Of a stretch of DNA of 64,000 nucleotides, positions 33,404 to 45,136 are shown one piece after another (within the stretch, counting starts at the first letter, position 1; every line of letters starts with the position of its first letter). The notes below the pieces were generated by a model, which did not search any database, was not told the DNA's origin, and saw only the letters and a program-made list of their open reading frames with translations. Location of the stretch: assembly GCA_023052935.1 (NCBI GenBank), contig CM041292.1, positions 79,307,669-79,371,668 on the forward strand. The letters are read 5' to 3'. A program made the position numbers and the translations under genes. This DNA is from Piezodorus guildinii. Lineage: Eukaryota; Arthropoda; Insecta; Hemiptera; Pentatomidae.

Positions 33404-33712
33404 AGTTTGACCAATTAAGAGTTTATCACTTTTGGATTATCAGTTAGTTGAAATGAAAAGTTCACATAGCAAGAAAATATGGTTATCATATAAAGTCTAT
33501 TTATTGTGATATTTAATCATCGGAAGAAATTATAAAGATAAATTGGTCAAAAAATCAAAAGTGGTTCAGTTTATTTGTTTGTTATGTGAAAGAGTTCCTA
33601 TTTTATTTTGATTTATTACTAATTTAAATGTTAATAAACTTTACCTAAATAAAATTTAAAAGTTAAATTTATTTTACAAGGCAGTCCCATTAAGGTTACA
33701 ATGGAACATCTG
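33404..33712 (+). repeat. Diverged direct repeat flanking the retrotransposon, right copy
   Basis: Shares the ordered blocks listed for 27545-27815. It also contains small insertions relative to the left copy. Confidence 0.6.
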
Positions 33713-33821
33713 CTAAATGGAACTGCTCATAAATCAGTTTATGCTTTGACATGGCTCACTGATGCCCTCACAAAATCAAAACATTCAAAAAACGACTTAC
33801 CCTCGATTATTTCTCTCCCCG

Positions 33822-34390
33822 ATGTTTTTTTTTTTATTTATATTTTATTGAATTTTACAACTGTATATTACATAAATACAATAAGTAAAAAAGATGAATT
33901 ATAATAAAAGGTGTAAAAGGATTGAGAAGAAACTACCCAGTGGTAGTACTTCGCTGTTTATTTAAGTAAGTAGATCCCGAAGCCTTCCTTCTTTTCAATC
34001 GCCTCGGAGGGTTGTCAGAAATATGTGAGGTTGATAGGTTGCGGACAAGAGGGTTTATATGGGTGGGGAGTTTGGAATTAAAAGTGGTATATCTGGTACG
34101 AGAAAGGTCTGCAACAAATCGAATATTAAGGTCGTTATGGATGATTTTATTTGTGACAAAATAAGGAGCAGTTAGGATTTTGAAAAGGATTGGATGCGGG
34201 AGGAATAAGATGGCTTAATAGAGCCCCAAAGCTCGATTCCATATGTCCAGATGGGTCTGATGACAGTAATATAAATGAACTTTTTGTAGTGAATTAGAAG
34301 TTTTGAACGTTTGTCTAGTAAGTGTTGTAGTAATCGGTATCTACGGACAGTTTCTTGTCATTTTAGTCTCATGTGAGGGTCCCCGATGTT
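33822..34390 (-). pseudogene. Jockey-clade fragment J1, minus strand
   Basis: The minus strand reads YRLLQHLLDKRSKLLIHYKK, then FIYITVIRPIWTYGIELWGS, PSYSSRIQS, and near the end SDNPPRRLKRRKA. This closely follows the C-terminal RT/thumb region of the 58379-59416 copy. The middle has frameshifts and stops. The 3' UTR ends with CAGTTGTAAAATTCAATAAA and an A tail, seen as the T run 33825-33834. It is 5'-truncated with no full RT domain. It keeps a block (between the PH and LQHLL motifs) that the 58 kb copy lacks. Confidence 0.75.
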
Positions 34391-35139
34391 TTAAATATAA
34401 AAATTCAGCACCGTGTGAAATTTTGTTTTCGCTACATTTACTACATTCCCATACAGCTTTTTACTGGACTAGGTAATTTGGACTAGGAGTATTCTGGAAC
34501 GTATTTTTTTCTTGAAAAATCTAATTTAATGATTTTCATGATTGCAATACTTTCCCTTATTATATATTTCATAAAATGTACCCAATTTTATACATATTGG
34601 GCTCTAATAGCACGTTTTTACAACTGGTGAGCAATGTCCGCATCTGTCTACTTTTTTACACACTACACAAAAATACCTCCTCCTTTAGTTATGAGAAACT
34701 ATCAATATGTGAAATGATTATTTAGAACAAACGGATTCGTTAGCTATTTGCTCCTACTCGAGATATCTAATTATTTAGTGGAATTCCAAAGGGAACTGTG
34801 GAATTAATAGATGTAATAGAAATGTGAAAGTATTGCTAAGGCATCGAAAGGTGTGGGGTTAATTGAGTGGCCTTATACGGCATAACTCTACTCTTTGCCA
34901 CTACGATGTCCGGGATTAGCTCATTTGTGATTTGGAAGTTTTTTTCTTCAATAAAAATACTGTAACATACCAGACAAACATGTTATGAACGTAATTTAAA
35001 CGTACATTTAATATGTAATTTCTCGTTTTGAGATATATTTACCACAGATTCTTGTGATAGACTAAGATCCATGCTGGAACATTTTACCTAACAATTCATT
35101 TCAGATATTCTTACTATTTTTACTTTCCTATACACAAAA
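34391..35139. other. Unassigned sequence with a small RepB-like scrap
   Basis: At about 34535-34615 it carries GATTGCAATACTTTCCCTTA and a neighbouring block, similar to the RepB 5' edge near 26820. No gene recognised. Confidence 0.5.
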
Positions 35140-35545
35140 CATATATAGTAAGGGATATTATTACGATAGTGCAAATTTTCGATTTCCAGTTTTCAACGGA
35201 AAAATATGTTATTTAGTTTCCTTAGTCCAAATAACCAAGTCCCGAAAAAAGGTCTGTGAGTGTGTGTCCGCATGTGGTAAGTCTAGCGTGAAAACGAAAA
35301 GACGTACAAAACTGAGATTTCATATTTAAAAAACTATACGCCTCAGATTTTGCACCTTTTTATGATTTTCTAAAAAAAACAGCTCTTACTGTTTTGATTA
35401 AACTCGCTATATCGATGTAAAATTAAATTAGCTTTAATGTTGTATAATATTCATGCTGGTTGAAATAGTCTAACAGGGCTTAAATACCGATGTTTCAATT
35501 TTCTTCCTCTAAAGTACCATTAATTTTTTAGGCTCTATAATCATA
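35140..35545 (+). repeat. RepB copy, most complete
   Basis: It begins near AGTAAGGGATATTATTACGA and proceeds in the same order as copy 1: TTCCAGTTTTCAACGGAAAA, CCAAATAACCAAGTCCCG, the GATTTCATATTTAA block, the TCGCTATATCGATGTAAAA block and the CTTAAATACCGATGTTTC block. Relative to copy 1 it lacks about 45 bp around 190-235. No open frame. Confidence 0.75.
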
Positions 35546-36594
35546 TCAATTTGTTATCATTGATAAAAAAAAAGCTAAATATAGAAGTTGAACGAATTTT
35601 ATTACCAACTAAAGGAGAAAAGATTAAAAATATTTTTTAATGCAATTTTTGTGTTTTTGAAAATAATAACAGTACATGAATAATAAACCGTTGAAAAGCT
35701 AAAGATTTTATAAAAATATTATCTTATACACAAGATTGTAAAAGTTAATAGAGAGTGATGAAAGGCCAATAAAACTAACTGATTGTTTTAGATAATAGTA
35801 TAATAGATTTTTTAATAAAATACTTGTTTCTGAAGAAATTCACTCGTTTTCATCTCTAACTGTATTAGAAAATTCTTTAATCGATTTGAATAACGAAAGT
35901 AAGTGAAAGTCGTGTGTTGCCCGGAGAAGAATTTTATGATATTCACATCAATAATCTCGATTATTTTCGCCTTCATAAACTTTACATTAATACTTCAAAA
36001 CATGTCTATTTACACAAATACAAATTATTTCACCGAAGTTTAGTGTTCACATTAGACCAAATACTTGGCCATAATTAATGCTCAAAAATCTTAAGCATAC
36101 CAGAAAACAACCATGAAGATTGAACTGTAGAAGTAGGACTGGTCAAACTTGAAGGGAATGAAACTTGTAGGTTGAGGAACGTGAGAGCATGGGAATTGAC
36201 CCAGTTCTCTCTTCTACAAGAGAATTTAGTTTGATTCGCCAAGTTACTTGGTATAAATCGGTTGAATATACAAGAGGGAGTCCGCTCGTGGCCCAGCAAC
36301 CTAGTAAACCAATTTGAATAAGATAAAATAATGTAGAGTCCGCGTCTTGGTGCCGGCATATTTTTAACAAGGCATTAAACCTCTTCAGTGACCCTAGAAA
36401 TCAAAGTCGAAGGACGGGTGAAAAATAATTAAAGAATAAAGTTAATGTGCAAGAATAGGTTAAGGTGGCTTGGAATCGTAAGGTCGTAGTTGCCTGCTAT
36501 ATGATTCATACTACTCTGAAGACATAAAGACACAATATTGGGTTGTAAAATAATTTCGTTGCCTTTTTCATTTATATTTATATTTTTCTTTAGT

Positions 36595-36596
<2 letters not shown>
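35546..36596. other. Unassigned sequence
   Basis: Two overlapping minus-strand frames at 36075-36370 (94 and 75 codons) have no recognisable domains. The region is GC-balanced and could hold an unrecognised gene fragment, but nothing supports one. Confidence 0.5.

Positions 36597-36637
<41 letters not shown>
36597..36637. repeat. (TA)n microsatellite
   Basis: About 20 TA units. Confidence 0.95.
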
Positions 36638-36639
<2 letters not shown>

Positions 36640-36721
36640 AATATCCGTGACTTATCCTTTTACTTAAAATTTGCCATTGTATGCTTTGATACTGTTGGTC
36701 AGTTGGGTGTGCATTTTCAAT

Positions 36722-37045
36722 CTTTTTGGTTTATTATTTTCAATAAATAACCTTTGTAATCGACCAAAAAAAAAATTACCCCTGCACAAAATTTGAGGGT
36801 TTACGTTTCAAGATGCGTAGAATCCGAATAACGTATAAAAAAAATCCATTTGTTCGCCGTCCGCGGCATATTTCCGAAACTACTGGACCAATTTTTTCGA
36901 AATTCGCCACCAAAATACTAGTCCATTCAACGATGATCTTAACACCTAGACGTTGATATCAGCTGGTTAGTTTTAAAATGGCGGCCGATTAAAAGGATTT
37001 CATTCAATAACTCAGTTATTTTTAAAGATAGAAAAAAAAAATTAG
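36722..37045 (+). repeat. RepA copy, reference orientation
   Basis: Ordered blocks: TTTTGGTTTATTATTTTCAA, AACCTTTGTAATCGACC, an A run, TTTACGTTTCAAGATGCGTA, CCGAAACTACTGGACCAATT, CACCTAGACGTTGATATCAG, AAAATGGCGGCCGATTAAAA and a TCAATAACTCAGTTATTTTT block. Copies occur at 43083, 53570 and (reversed) 51040, 6400 and 5860. No open frame or terminal inverted repeat seen. Confidence 0.75.
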
Positions 37046-38409
37046 TGTTTTTTTCCTAAAGAATTTATATAGTGATTTGGAATAGGTACTACACTATATA
37101 ATTTTAGAAAATATTTAGATTTCATAACCAATTTATTGGATGTTTTTTTTAATTGAAATCTGTTTTAATTGTTTTAACGATATGGAAGGAGAAGTTTTAG
37201 TATGCTTTGGATTGAAATTAAATATTAACTTTGTAACTTTCGAAAAGAACTAAAATTTTCTAACGTACGGTTTTTTAAATTTAGAGGTTCCTTCCCATTG
37301 TACTGGTTTGATGAAGGGGTCCGCGAACATTTTTATTAGGAACCACTGACATAGAGAATTAATAATCCTACATAATTTTATAAGGAGAAGTCGGTTGAAA
37401 GTGCAGTCAAAGAAACACTGCGATTGAGTGAACTTAATTTTATTTAACTTAGTTGGGATGTTTTGTGACTGCGACCTCAACCAACTCTTTGTATTCTATC
37501 TATAGTCAACTATTCTTCAAAATATATATCTTTCGTGTTATTTAGGGACTCTTGAGACTAATATACCAAGTGATACTGTTACCAATCTTTTATACTTAAA
37601 TCTTTAAAAAAATAGATAAATCACAAGTGATTTCAGATAAAGTAATGACCTGAAATGAACCCATTAATCTATGAGAGTATATAGTAAGGAGACTGTATGA
37701 TAGCCGATAACCGGTCATCAGAAGACAACTTAATGCTACGCTGCACGACGTCTGGTTGAAATATTCCTCCGTGGTACGAGGACCTTGCTAACACTCCTGC
37801 TTGACAAATTGACCAATATCCCTCCATATGGCAGCTATTGCCAAAGCGTGAAAACATAATTACTGGAAGAAATTAATGCAAATGGTGCAGGACCACTTAG
37901 CTGTGGGAAAGGAACATGAGAGGGGAAAACTGTGTATGAAAAAAAATATCGGGAACAGTTTGGGGGCACTTCTCACGGTACCGGTTGTGTATTATCGGGA
38001 CTCGGAATGATTTATAAGAGGCGGATTATACCGGTAACCTGTCGCCCCCGGTTAGGCGATAATGGTAACTATCAGGATGGGAAAACATCGCCTGTAATCG
38101 AGAAACACTTTAGAGAGCAGTTTATAAAAAACGTGTACAAAAAATTAAAATGTATTCATTTTTAATGACCATGTCGAGAATTGATAATGAAAATTAAATT
38201 GCCCTCATGAGAATTCTGAGATTGCAAAAAAGCAGTTTTTTGTATTATTTTTTTTTTTTTTTTAGCAAAGTATCCTTTATCCAGCCACGAAATATAATTA
38301 CTTTCTTTTTTGTTAAAGCAGTTGATTTTTCGGGACAAAAAGCATTATACTGGTTTAATAAGTCGTACATTAATATAAGCCCAAAAACTTATTTATCGTT
38401 TGTTCATTC
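37046..38409. other. Unassigned sequence with a GC-richer patch
   Basis: At 37900-38110 the DNA is CpG-richer, with a 77-codon plus-strand frame (37932-38165) containing GTSHGTGCVLSGLGM and VTCRPRLGDNGNY. It is not recognised; the frame's openness is modest and it has no supporting signals. Confidence 0.45.
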
Positions 38410-38415
38410 ATTTAA

Positions 38416-38545
38416 CGTAACTTTTTTGTTTCTGTTGCTAATCGGATGATGCTAAAATGGGAGACCTAAATTTGGTCTACCCAGGTTTCATCACCGACCA
38501 TGGGCATTGGAGGCTGTTATTCTATCCACTACGCCACAGGTATAT
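38416..38545 (-). mobile_element. SINE2 copy, internally deleted
   Basis: It keeps the tail (TCATTTAACGTAACTTTTTT), the GCTAATCGGATGATGCTA block and a head-end scrap (GGAGGCTGTTATTCTATCCA), but loses the centre and the B-box. Confidence 0.65.
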
Positions 38546-38807
38546 TATTTGTAGGAAGGTTATGGAGATTCAATGTTGCCACTGTACAATACCCGACAAG
38601 TTATATTCTTCCAGACAGCATGCAAGGTTATAGAAAATATATTACTTATCAAATTGTAACTAAGTTCTTATAAAAAATTGAAAGTTGTTATGAATCCATA
38701 AACTAACATTGTTGTTAATTATTTATACTTATAGTATTCAAACAGATGTTTCATTGTAAACTAAATGGAATTCCCATAAAAATTAATTGAACATTTAAAA
38801 TATATTT

Positions 38808-39133
38808 TAGGTAGCGGCATGGTCTAATGGATAGAGCACTAGTCTATTGTTCTCCGGGTCCTGGGTTCGAATCCTGACTGTGGCACATTATTATTTATTC
38901 TGTTAATTCAGTAGTGGGCGACCCTAGGGTATGGAGACCCTCTTGGGGCAGACCTAGCCTCTATAAAGTAGGTACCCGAAAAATTGGGGAATAACCTGGC
39001 GGTTGAGCGTGTACAAGGGCCTAATGACCTCATTGCACTATCGTTGACCGAGAAACAGTACGAATCTCTATATGTACTGAGCCCAAGACACTTCATGGGT
39101 TGTAGCGGTACAGTCCTTTTTTTTTTTTTTTTT
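38808..39133 (+). mobile_element. SINE1, longest copy
   Basis: Starts GTAGCGGCATGGTCTAATGG (A-box-like TGGTCTAATGG) with a perfect B-box GGTTCGAATCC near 38865. The body includes GGTATGGAGACCCTCTTGGG, GCCTCTATAAAGTAGGTACC, a GCCTAATGACCTCATTGCAC block, AAACAGTACGAATCTC and GTACTGAGCCCAAGACA, ending in a T run at 39117-39133. The terminal T tract may act as a Pol III terminator. It defines the family's distal body, which is missing at 14285. Confidence 0.88.
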
Positions 39134-39892
39134 AAATAGTTCATCTTATCTAAACTTATAAAAAAAATGTAGCGAAAACCAAGAGCAACATACTTTTAAA
39201 CCGTGTGACAGATTTTTATGTGGTTTTATCTATCATTTAGTTTATCTTTCCTGAAGGTTTATGAGTACAATACATTGGAAATAAGTTTCTTTTTTTTTGT
39301 GGAAGAATTAAATTTTCAGTATGCATCAAAAAATCGTTCCTCCGATATGTGTATAGACGTACACTTTTTAGAAAAGTTAATACGCCACAAAATAAGTCGT
39401 GGACTGACAAGTTTTAAACATTCACGGAAATTGTCAACAACCTCAAAAAAAACGAATTGTTCTTTACATGACTAACCTTTTTTTAAGGATAAAAAGTTAT
39501 AAAATAATGGAGAGATAGGACCGCCTTAAATTATTACGCATTAACTTTTATAAATTACTCTATATTTGGAGAAAATACAGCTTCTATAATTAGCCGAACG
39601 GGTAGAATACCATTTTAGTCTCGTAACGCAGGGGAGAAAAAAAATCGTGAGTCACCTCTCCATAACACTTCAAAATAATCAATCATGTTCCCTTTAGGAA
39701 ATTTTTTATAATTCATTACAACCAAAAGTGACAACTTGGAAAGTGGCAAAAAATATAAAATAAGTGGATTCAAAGAACAGGATAGTTACCTATTAAGGGT
39801 CTTGCCTTTTATTTATATACTTTCATTGTAGTTAGGTATTTATTTTAGTCATATAAATCCCAAGATTTATGAATTAAAGTTTATTTATGTTA
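39134..39892. other. Unassigned AT-rich sequence
   Basis: An 85-codon plus-strand frame (39218-39475) shows no recognised domain; likely noise. Confidence 0.55.
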
Positions 39893-40015
39893 AAAATTAT
39901 TTAGCGATGTAGTAAGATCTACTGTTCTTTTCTGTTCTACTACATTCGAATTTAATATGAAAAAAGCTTATTGGACCGTATAAGTAACTATAACAAATGA
40001 ACTATGATATTATAA

Positions 40016-40017
<2 letters not shown>

Positions 40018-40086
<69 letters not shown>
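40018..40086. repeat. (TA)n microsatellite
   Basis: TA repeat with one slip. Confidence 0.95.
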
Positions 40087-40090
<4 letters not shown>

Positions 40091-40118
40091 TGATCAGTTC
40101 TCGACTGTTGATAATTTA

Positions 40119-40272
40119 AGTTTCTATTGTTCTCAGGTTTCAGTCAATGAATGAACAATTTTATTTATGCGACGTTTCGAGAACTTATTGTTCTAATAAT
40201 CATGCAATTTTAGACAAAATAATGTCTTAAATAGACATATGTACAGACCACAAACTTTGAAAGAACACAATA
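40119..40272 (-). mobile_element. Left inverted arm with hammerhead-like motif
   Basis: It matches 40459-40553 plus 40785-40823 in reverse complement. The minus strand contains TGATTATTAGAACAATAAG, a short GAAC/GTTC stem II, then CGAAACGTCGCAT, the half-core of the hammerhead-like family. Confidence 0.65.
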
Positions 40273-40396
40273 AAATTATATAGCGAGGTAATAAGCTCTC
40301 TTGTTCTTTTCTATTCTACTACATTCGGATTTAGTATGAAGAAAGCTTATTAGACCTTATAAGTACATAATACAAATTAATTAAGATATTATTAGA

Positions 40397-40430
<34 letters not shown>

Positions 40431-40458
40431 ATAATGTATTACTTACATTATATAGAGC

Positions 40459-40823
40459 GTTCTTTCAAAGTTTGTAGTCTACACATATGTCTATTTAAGA
40501 CACTATTTTGTCTTATGATTATCAAATTCTCGAAACGTAGAATAAATAAAATTATTACCCGCAGATGGTCCTAGGATTTTTTATGGGAGTGAAAATCCTT
40601 AGTTACGCCGTCCTTCGTAGGGGATGTTAAAAGGTGGTCCCGAGCCTGTGCGGTGTCAGGTACTCGTTAAAGATCCCTATCCTAATAAAACCTGGATAGG
40701 CAAAATTTAGGACTCCCACTGTAGCATCGTCCGATTAGCCATAGTAGCATAAAGTGACGCTAAAAAAAAAAAATAAATAAAATTGTTTATTCATTGACTG
40801 AAACCTGAGAACAATAGAAACTT
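40459..40823 (+). mobile_element. Right inverted arm, split by a SINE2 insertion
   Basis: The arm begins GTTCTTTCAAAGTTTGTAGT, contains CTCGAAACGTAGAATAAATA, and resumes after the SINE with GTTTATTCATTGACTGAAAC and CTGAGAACAATAGAAAC. Relative to the left arm it has lost about 13 nt in the stem II region. Confidence 0.75.
40554..40771 (+). mobile_element. SINE2 copy nested in the inverted arm, with target-site duplication
   Basis: Flanked by AATAAATAAAATT at 40541-40553 and 40772-40784. The SINE lacks most of its head (starts at GATGGTCCTAGG near the head/body join) and reads TTACGCCGTCCTTCGTAGGG, GGTGGTCCCGAGCC, TGTAGCATCGTCCGATTAGC, then an A tail. Because the A tail resembles the target, the duplication length is uncertain by a few bases. 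Confidence 0.85.
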
Positions 40824-40837
40824 TTGTATATATATAA

Positions 40838-41000
40838 TGATGGAGTTTAGTTGACCGTTGAGAATATTAGATGAGAAATATAGTTGGGGGTGCTTTCATC
40901 AGAAAGAAACACACATTAAAAAGTAGTACTTATTTTAATTGTGTGCCGACGTTTGGGTCTACTTTGTGGGCCTTCATGAGGGTGTCTCTGGGACGGTGTC
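40838..41000 (-). mobile_element. Penelope-type repeat unit with degenerate hammerhead-like motif (unit D family)
   Basis: It shares AGTTGACCGTTGAGAAT at its edge with the 47961 units, and ends with a motif whose minus-strand reading is CCTCATGAAGGCCCACAAAG followed by CCCAAACGTCGGC. The core bases are partly lost (CTCATGA for CTGATGA; CAAAC for GAAAC). Confidence 0.6.
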
Positions 41001-42013
41001 TAAAGAAGTCACTTCTAATATGAAAACTATGATAAAACAATAACGAGATTAAATCAAATCAAAAATAATAATAATAATAAAATTAAAATAAAGGTAACAA
41101 GCATTACCTACGCTGCCTATGTTTGGTCAGTGAGTCGAAGTCTATGTTTTTAATGATTTTAAATAAGCCTGTCTTGAATTTATTAAGTGTTACTTGTCAA
41201 TAAGTCAACTTCAGCTTGTGGGAAACTTTATTGGGGCGCTCCAGAATATGGGACTTAGCCAAACAGTTATAAGACCGCTTTCTTATAGAGTTATCTTTAC
41301 AGTTTTCATCCAATGATTACGATCTTATTAAAGGTTTGGCGGCTATTTATTCCGGATAGATAAAATAAAGAAAATACGAGGAGAGTCTTAACGAATAGTC
41401 TACAAAAATATTACCTAATAAAAATAAGCCGACATACTAAAATTTTACATTTTTTGAGTGAACTATTTACGCGCTCCTTAAGATTTAATATTATATGTAC
41501 CGTTGACCATTAAGCCTTTTTGTATTCGATTGTGCATAAAAAAGGTAAAAGCGATTGGTATATCGTAATACCATAAAATCCCTGAAGTACTTTAATCGTA
41601 ATGGTTGAAATTTGTATGTGTAATATAACACGTTTTTAATTTTCCCGTTGTGTTTCCGTCCGCCCGGTGTCTTGAAGTTTGAACTTAATCTTATATAAGT
41701 GAATGTACGGTGTCGCTACCTACAATAATTACCGATGAGATAGAGGAACCCTCCAATTTTAAGCCATTCCCGTAGGAAGCCTCTTCCCGTATACATGGAT
41801 GGAAGTATAACAGTACCGAAATAACCAGGAGCAGTTAGAGGCTATTCTTTTTTTTTTTTTTTTTTGCTATTATATTATTTTATACCCGTTCGGGGACAGC
41901 GGTTATGTTAATTTTATTTTAAGATTAATCCATATTTTTTATGTGTTAAAACTAATTATTATTTATCACTTTTAGTTGGTGTTGTGATAGAATTTTCTAC
42001 CGTATTCCTTATC
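41001..42013. other. Unassigned sequence
   Basis: A minus-strand reading near 41130-41300 is fairly open (it includes HILERPNKVSHKLKLTY) but is interrupted by stops and is not recognised. Confidence 0.5.
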
Positions 42014-42528
<515 letters not shown>

Positions 42529-43082
42529 AAGAGATAGAGCTGTTTCCATTTTCACATACTTAGTGTGTTTCTATTACCGCATCACATAACTAAAACACTT
42601 ACACTAATACGTATGTTTTCCAAATAAGTACAATGAAAATTTGGTTTCAGGATAGTCAAAATCTTATACTCAAGAAATATTAAGCCTATGATCCATGATG
42701 TTGAAACTGAGCAGAGTTGGAGCTGATAGCCTATATCTGATGCTCCTGTCACTGCTAAAGCAGCTTCCGCTAGTTTTAGCTTTATCTCCATGTTCTGCAT
42801 GACAACACGTCCGCCGAGTCAATAGTATACAATAATAGACATAAACAGAAATAGAATTTTCTTTAAAAATAATGATAAAAATGCGCCGTAAGCATTTATT
42901 ATATATTTTATTAGGAAATAGCTCCTGCGTATAACTTTGTGGCTGTAATGCCTTCTCCCAGCCTCCACTGACTATGGAGCATCACTCTTATCACCTGGAA
43001 TCCTTGTTAATAATGAGGGTTTATAATAGCCTAGTTGGTTCTCTAGGCTGAGAGTAAATTGCGTATGCTTGCTAGTATGATT
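42529..43082. other. Unassigned sequence
   Basis: No feature recognised. Confidence 0.55.
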
Positions 43083-43440
43083 TTGGTTTATTATTTTCAA
43101 TAATGAAAGTTTGTAATCGACCAAAAAAAAAATTGCCCCTCCCCCTCAAACTTAAGCCCTTTACGTTTAAAAATTGGTAGACACATGAATAAGGAATATA
43201 AAAATCTGTTTGTCCGTCGTCCCCAGGCTACGGTATTTCTCCGAAACTACTGGACTATTTTTTTTTTAATTTCGCAACAAAACTACTAGGGCATACAACG
43301 ATGATCCTATCAGAGAAAAACTATGCAAAAAGAGAAAAAAGAAGAGAAGTACATAAACATTTTACCCATAGTTACGCCCATATCTCAGTTATTTTTGAAG
43401 ATATAGATAAATGTGTATAGTTTTAGATTCAGTAAAGCGC
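43083..43440 (+). repeat. RepA copy
   Basis: Same order as 36722-37045 (TTTGGTTTATTATTTTCAAT, TTTGTAATCGACC, CTCCGAAACTACTGGAC), but the middle around the GGCGGCCG block is replaced, and the distal block ATCTCAGTTATTTTTGAAGA is followed by AGTAAAGCGCGA. Confidence 0.65.
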
Positions 43441-45136
43441 GATTAACAGAAGAAAAAATTTATCTATATATTCAAGTCACATATTACAATAGATGTTATT
43501 CCACCAATACTCGGTTATTATTAAAGGTCGGGAAAAATGGAAAAGATTAGCAGCTATAAACAATTATACACTAATATACTTATTTGGCAATAATAAACCA
43601 TTGTATAATAATTTGCAGCGTTTTTTTTTTTCAATAAGATGTTTTATTTTGTTTCTAATCTCACTTTAAATTCTTTCTTTTTTCAGATGACCTGTAATGA
43701 GAAACCTGACACTAGGAGCTCCTTCCCAACCTCTGTCTCCATTCAACCTGTCCTCCGTTACTCTCAATAACCCAATTCTATTCAATGATCAGAACCGCTT
43801 CCATATTCTGGTGCCAACTCAACCTTGGTTTCTCTATCTTTCTGTGGATGTTCCTCCATAATTGTCTAGAGAATTCCGTTATCATTTATTCGCCGCACAT
43901 GACCTAATCCATGTATGGGATGGACAAGCAACATTCGATGAGATGTATACGTAAACAACTTTTCATTTATTGCCAAGATCTAGTGATTTGAGAAGAGCTT
44001 CGTATTCCGTTTATATATTTTTTTCTCATCCCTTTTCAGTACTCATGAATAAGCGTGATGTCGACTGATTGGATGTAATTTTGTTTTAGAAGAAACTAAA
44101 TGATTTAAAAAAACAAACAATTTATTTACTAGGTATAAAATTATGCTTGTGATATGTCCTATGTGTGCTATAAGATTAATAGCTCTAGTCAGAGAGTAAA
44201 AATAAAAATTGATAGGTGCAGCTTCCTTTCACTTGAGAAATGGCGGAAAATCGGCGCCAAACCGACGTCTAAGGTCAACTTTGCACGCGAGATAGGCGAC
44301 CTTTAAGTCACCCAAAACTATGGCCATATATTTTATAAATCGTGTCACTGTTGAATACAAATTTGACCAGAGAGAGAGAGTGTTTCATAAGAGTCGTACC
44401 TTAATGCCTTGGCCGAACAGACGCTGTTCTCGCGAACACTGTAAGTAGATCTATCACTGTTGCGACTTTTAACCAAGTGTCAATGATTTATCAAAGACAA
44501 CGCTGGAGCCTACAGTGCGTTGAATTTTAAATAAGAACCTACCATACTATTATTAGCTCAGAATATCACAGTGTATACATAGAAAATATTTTGTATGTTC
44601 AACAACAACCAAAACCAATTATGTATGCAATAAATGCTTGTAAAATTAATAGTAGGCTAAAATTAAAAACTACATACCAAACTCCACTGAAAAATTATGT
44701 CAACTTAAGACGTACCTGCAACAAAACAATATAAGATTAATTCCATTAACACCTATATAAAATCATGATATTATAAATTCATCAATAGGAGTAGGTATGA
44801 ATGAGATTAATTAAGGTGATAAAATTAAAATAAAAAAATAAATAATTCACTCAGCCCAAAAACCGTTGAATACATAGTAAGGTTCTGTTCTTTCCTGCCC
44901 CAAACCAACGGATAAGCAAGAAGATGATTGGGATGAGGTTTTCCATCACAAAATTATCACCTCAATCAGGAATAACTACTATACTATTGAGGCTGAGTTA
45001 AATAACTTAAATAAATCTTTAAAAATTTAAGATATTTTTGCACATCAATATATCACATTACTCCTATTTTCTACCGATTCGAGAAAATATTGCACAGACA
45101 TTAAAACAATCTATTTAAACAAAAGAAATATATTTA
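43441..45136. other. Unassigned sequence
   Basis: A pyrimidine-rich patch lies at 43690-43870 and a GC-richer one at 44230-44300. No gene or window-internal repeat match recognised. Confidence 0.5.

Larger units (their letters stand above)
39893..40405 (+). repeat. Tandem duplication inside a Penelope-type composite
   Basis: The block 39893-40030 (TTCTTTTCTGTTCTACTACA, GAAAAAAGCTTATTGGACC) recurs at 40271-40405, about 377 bp on. Both copies run into microsatellites (TA at 40018-40086; TA then GT at 40397-40432). Between them lies the left arm of an inverted repeat. Confidence 0.8.

Noticed and set aside
41130..41300. Minus-strand coding remnant
   Set aside because: Stops in every frame and no recognisable family; kept as unassigned.
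43690..43930. Pyrimidine-rich patch as a coding exon
   Set aside because: Frames are broken on both strands and no domain is recognisable.
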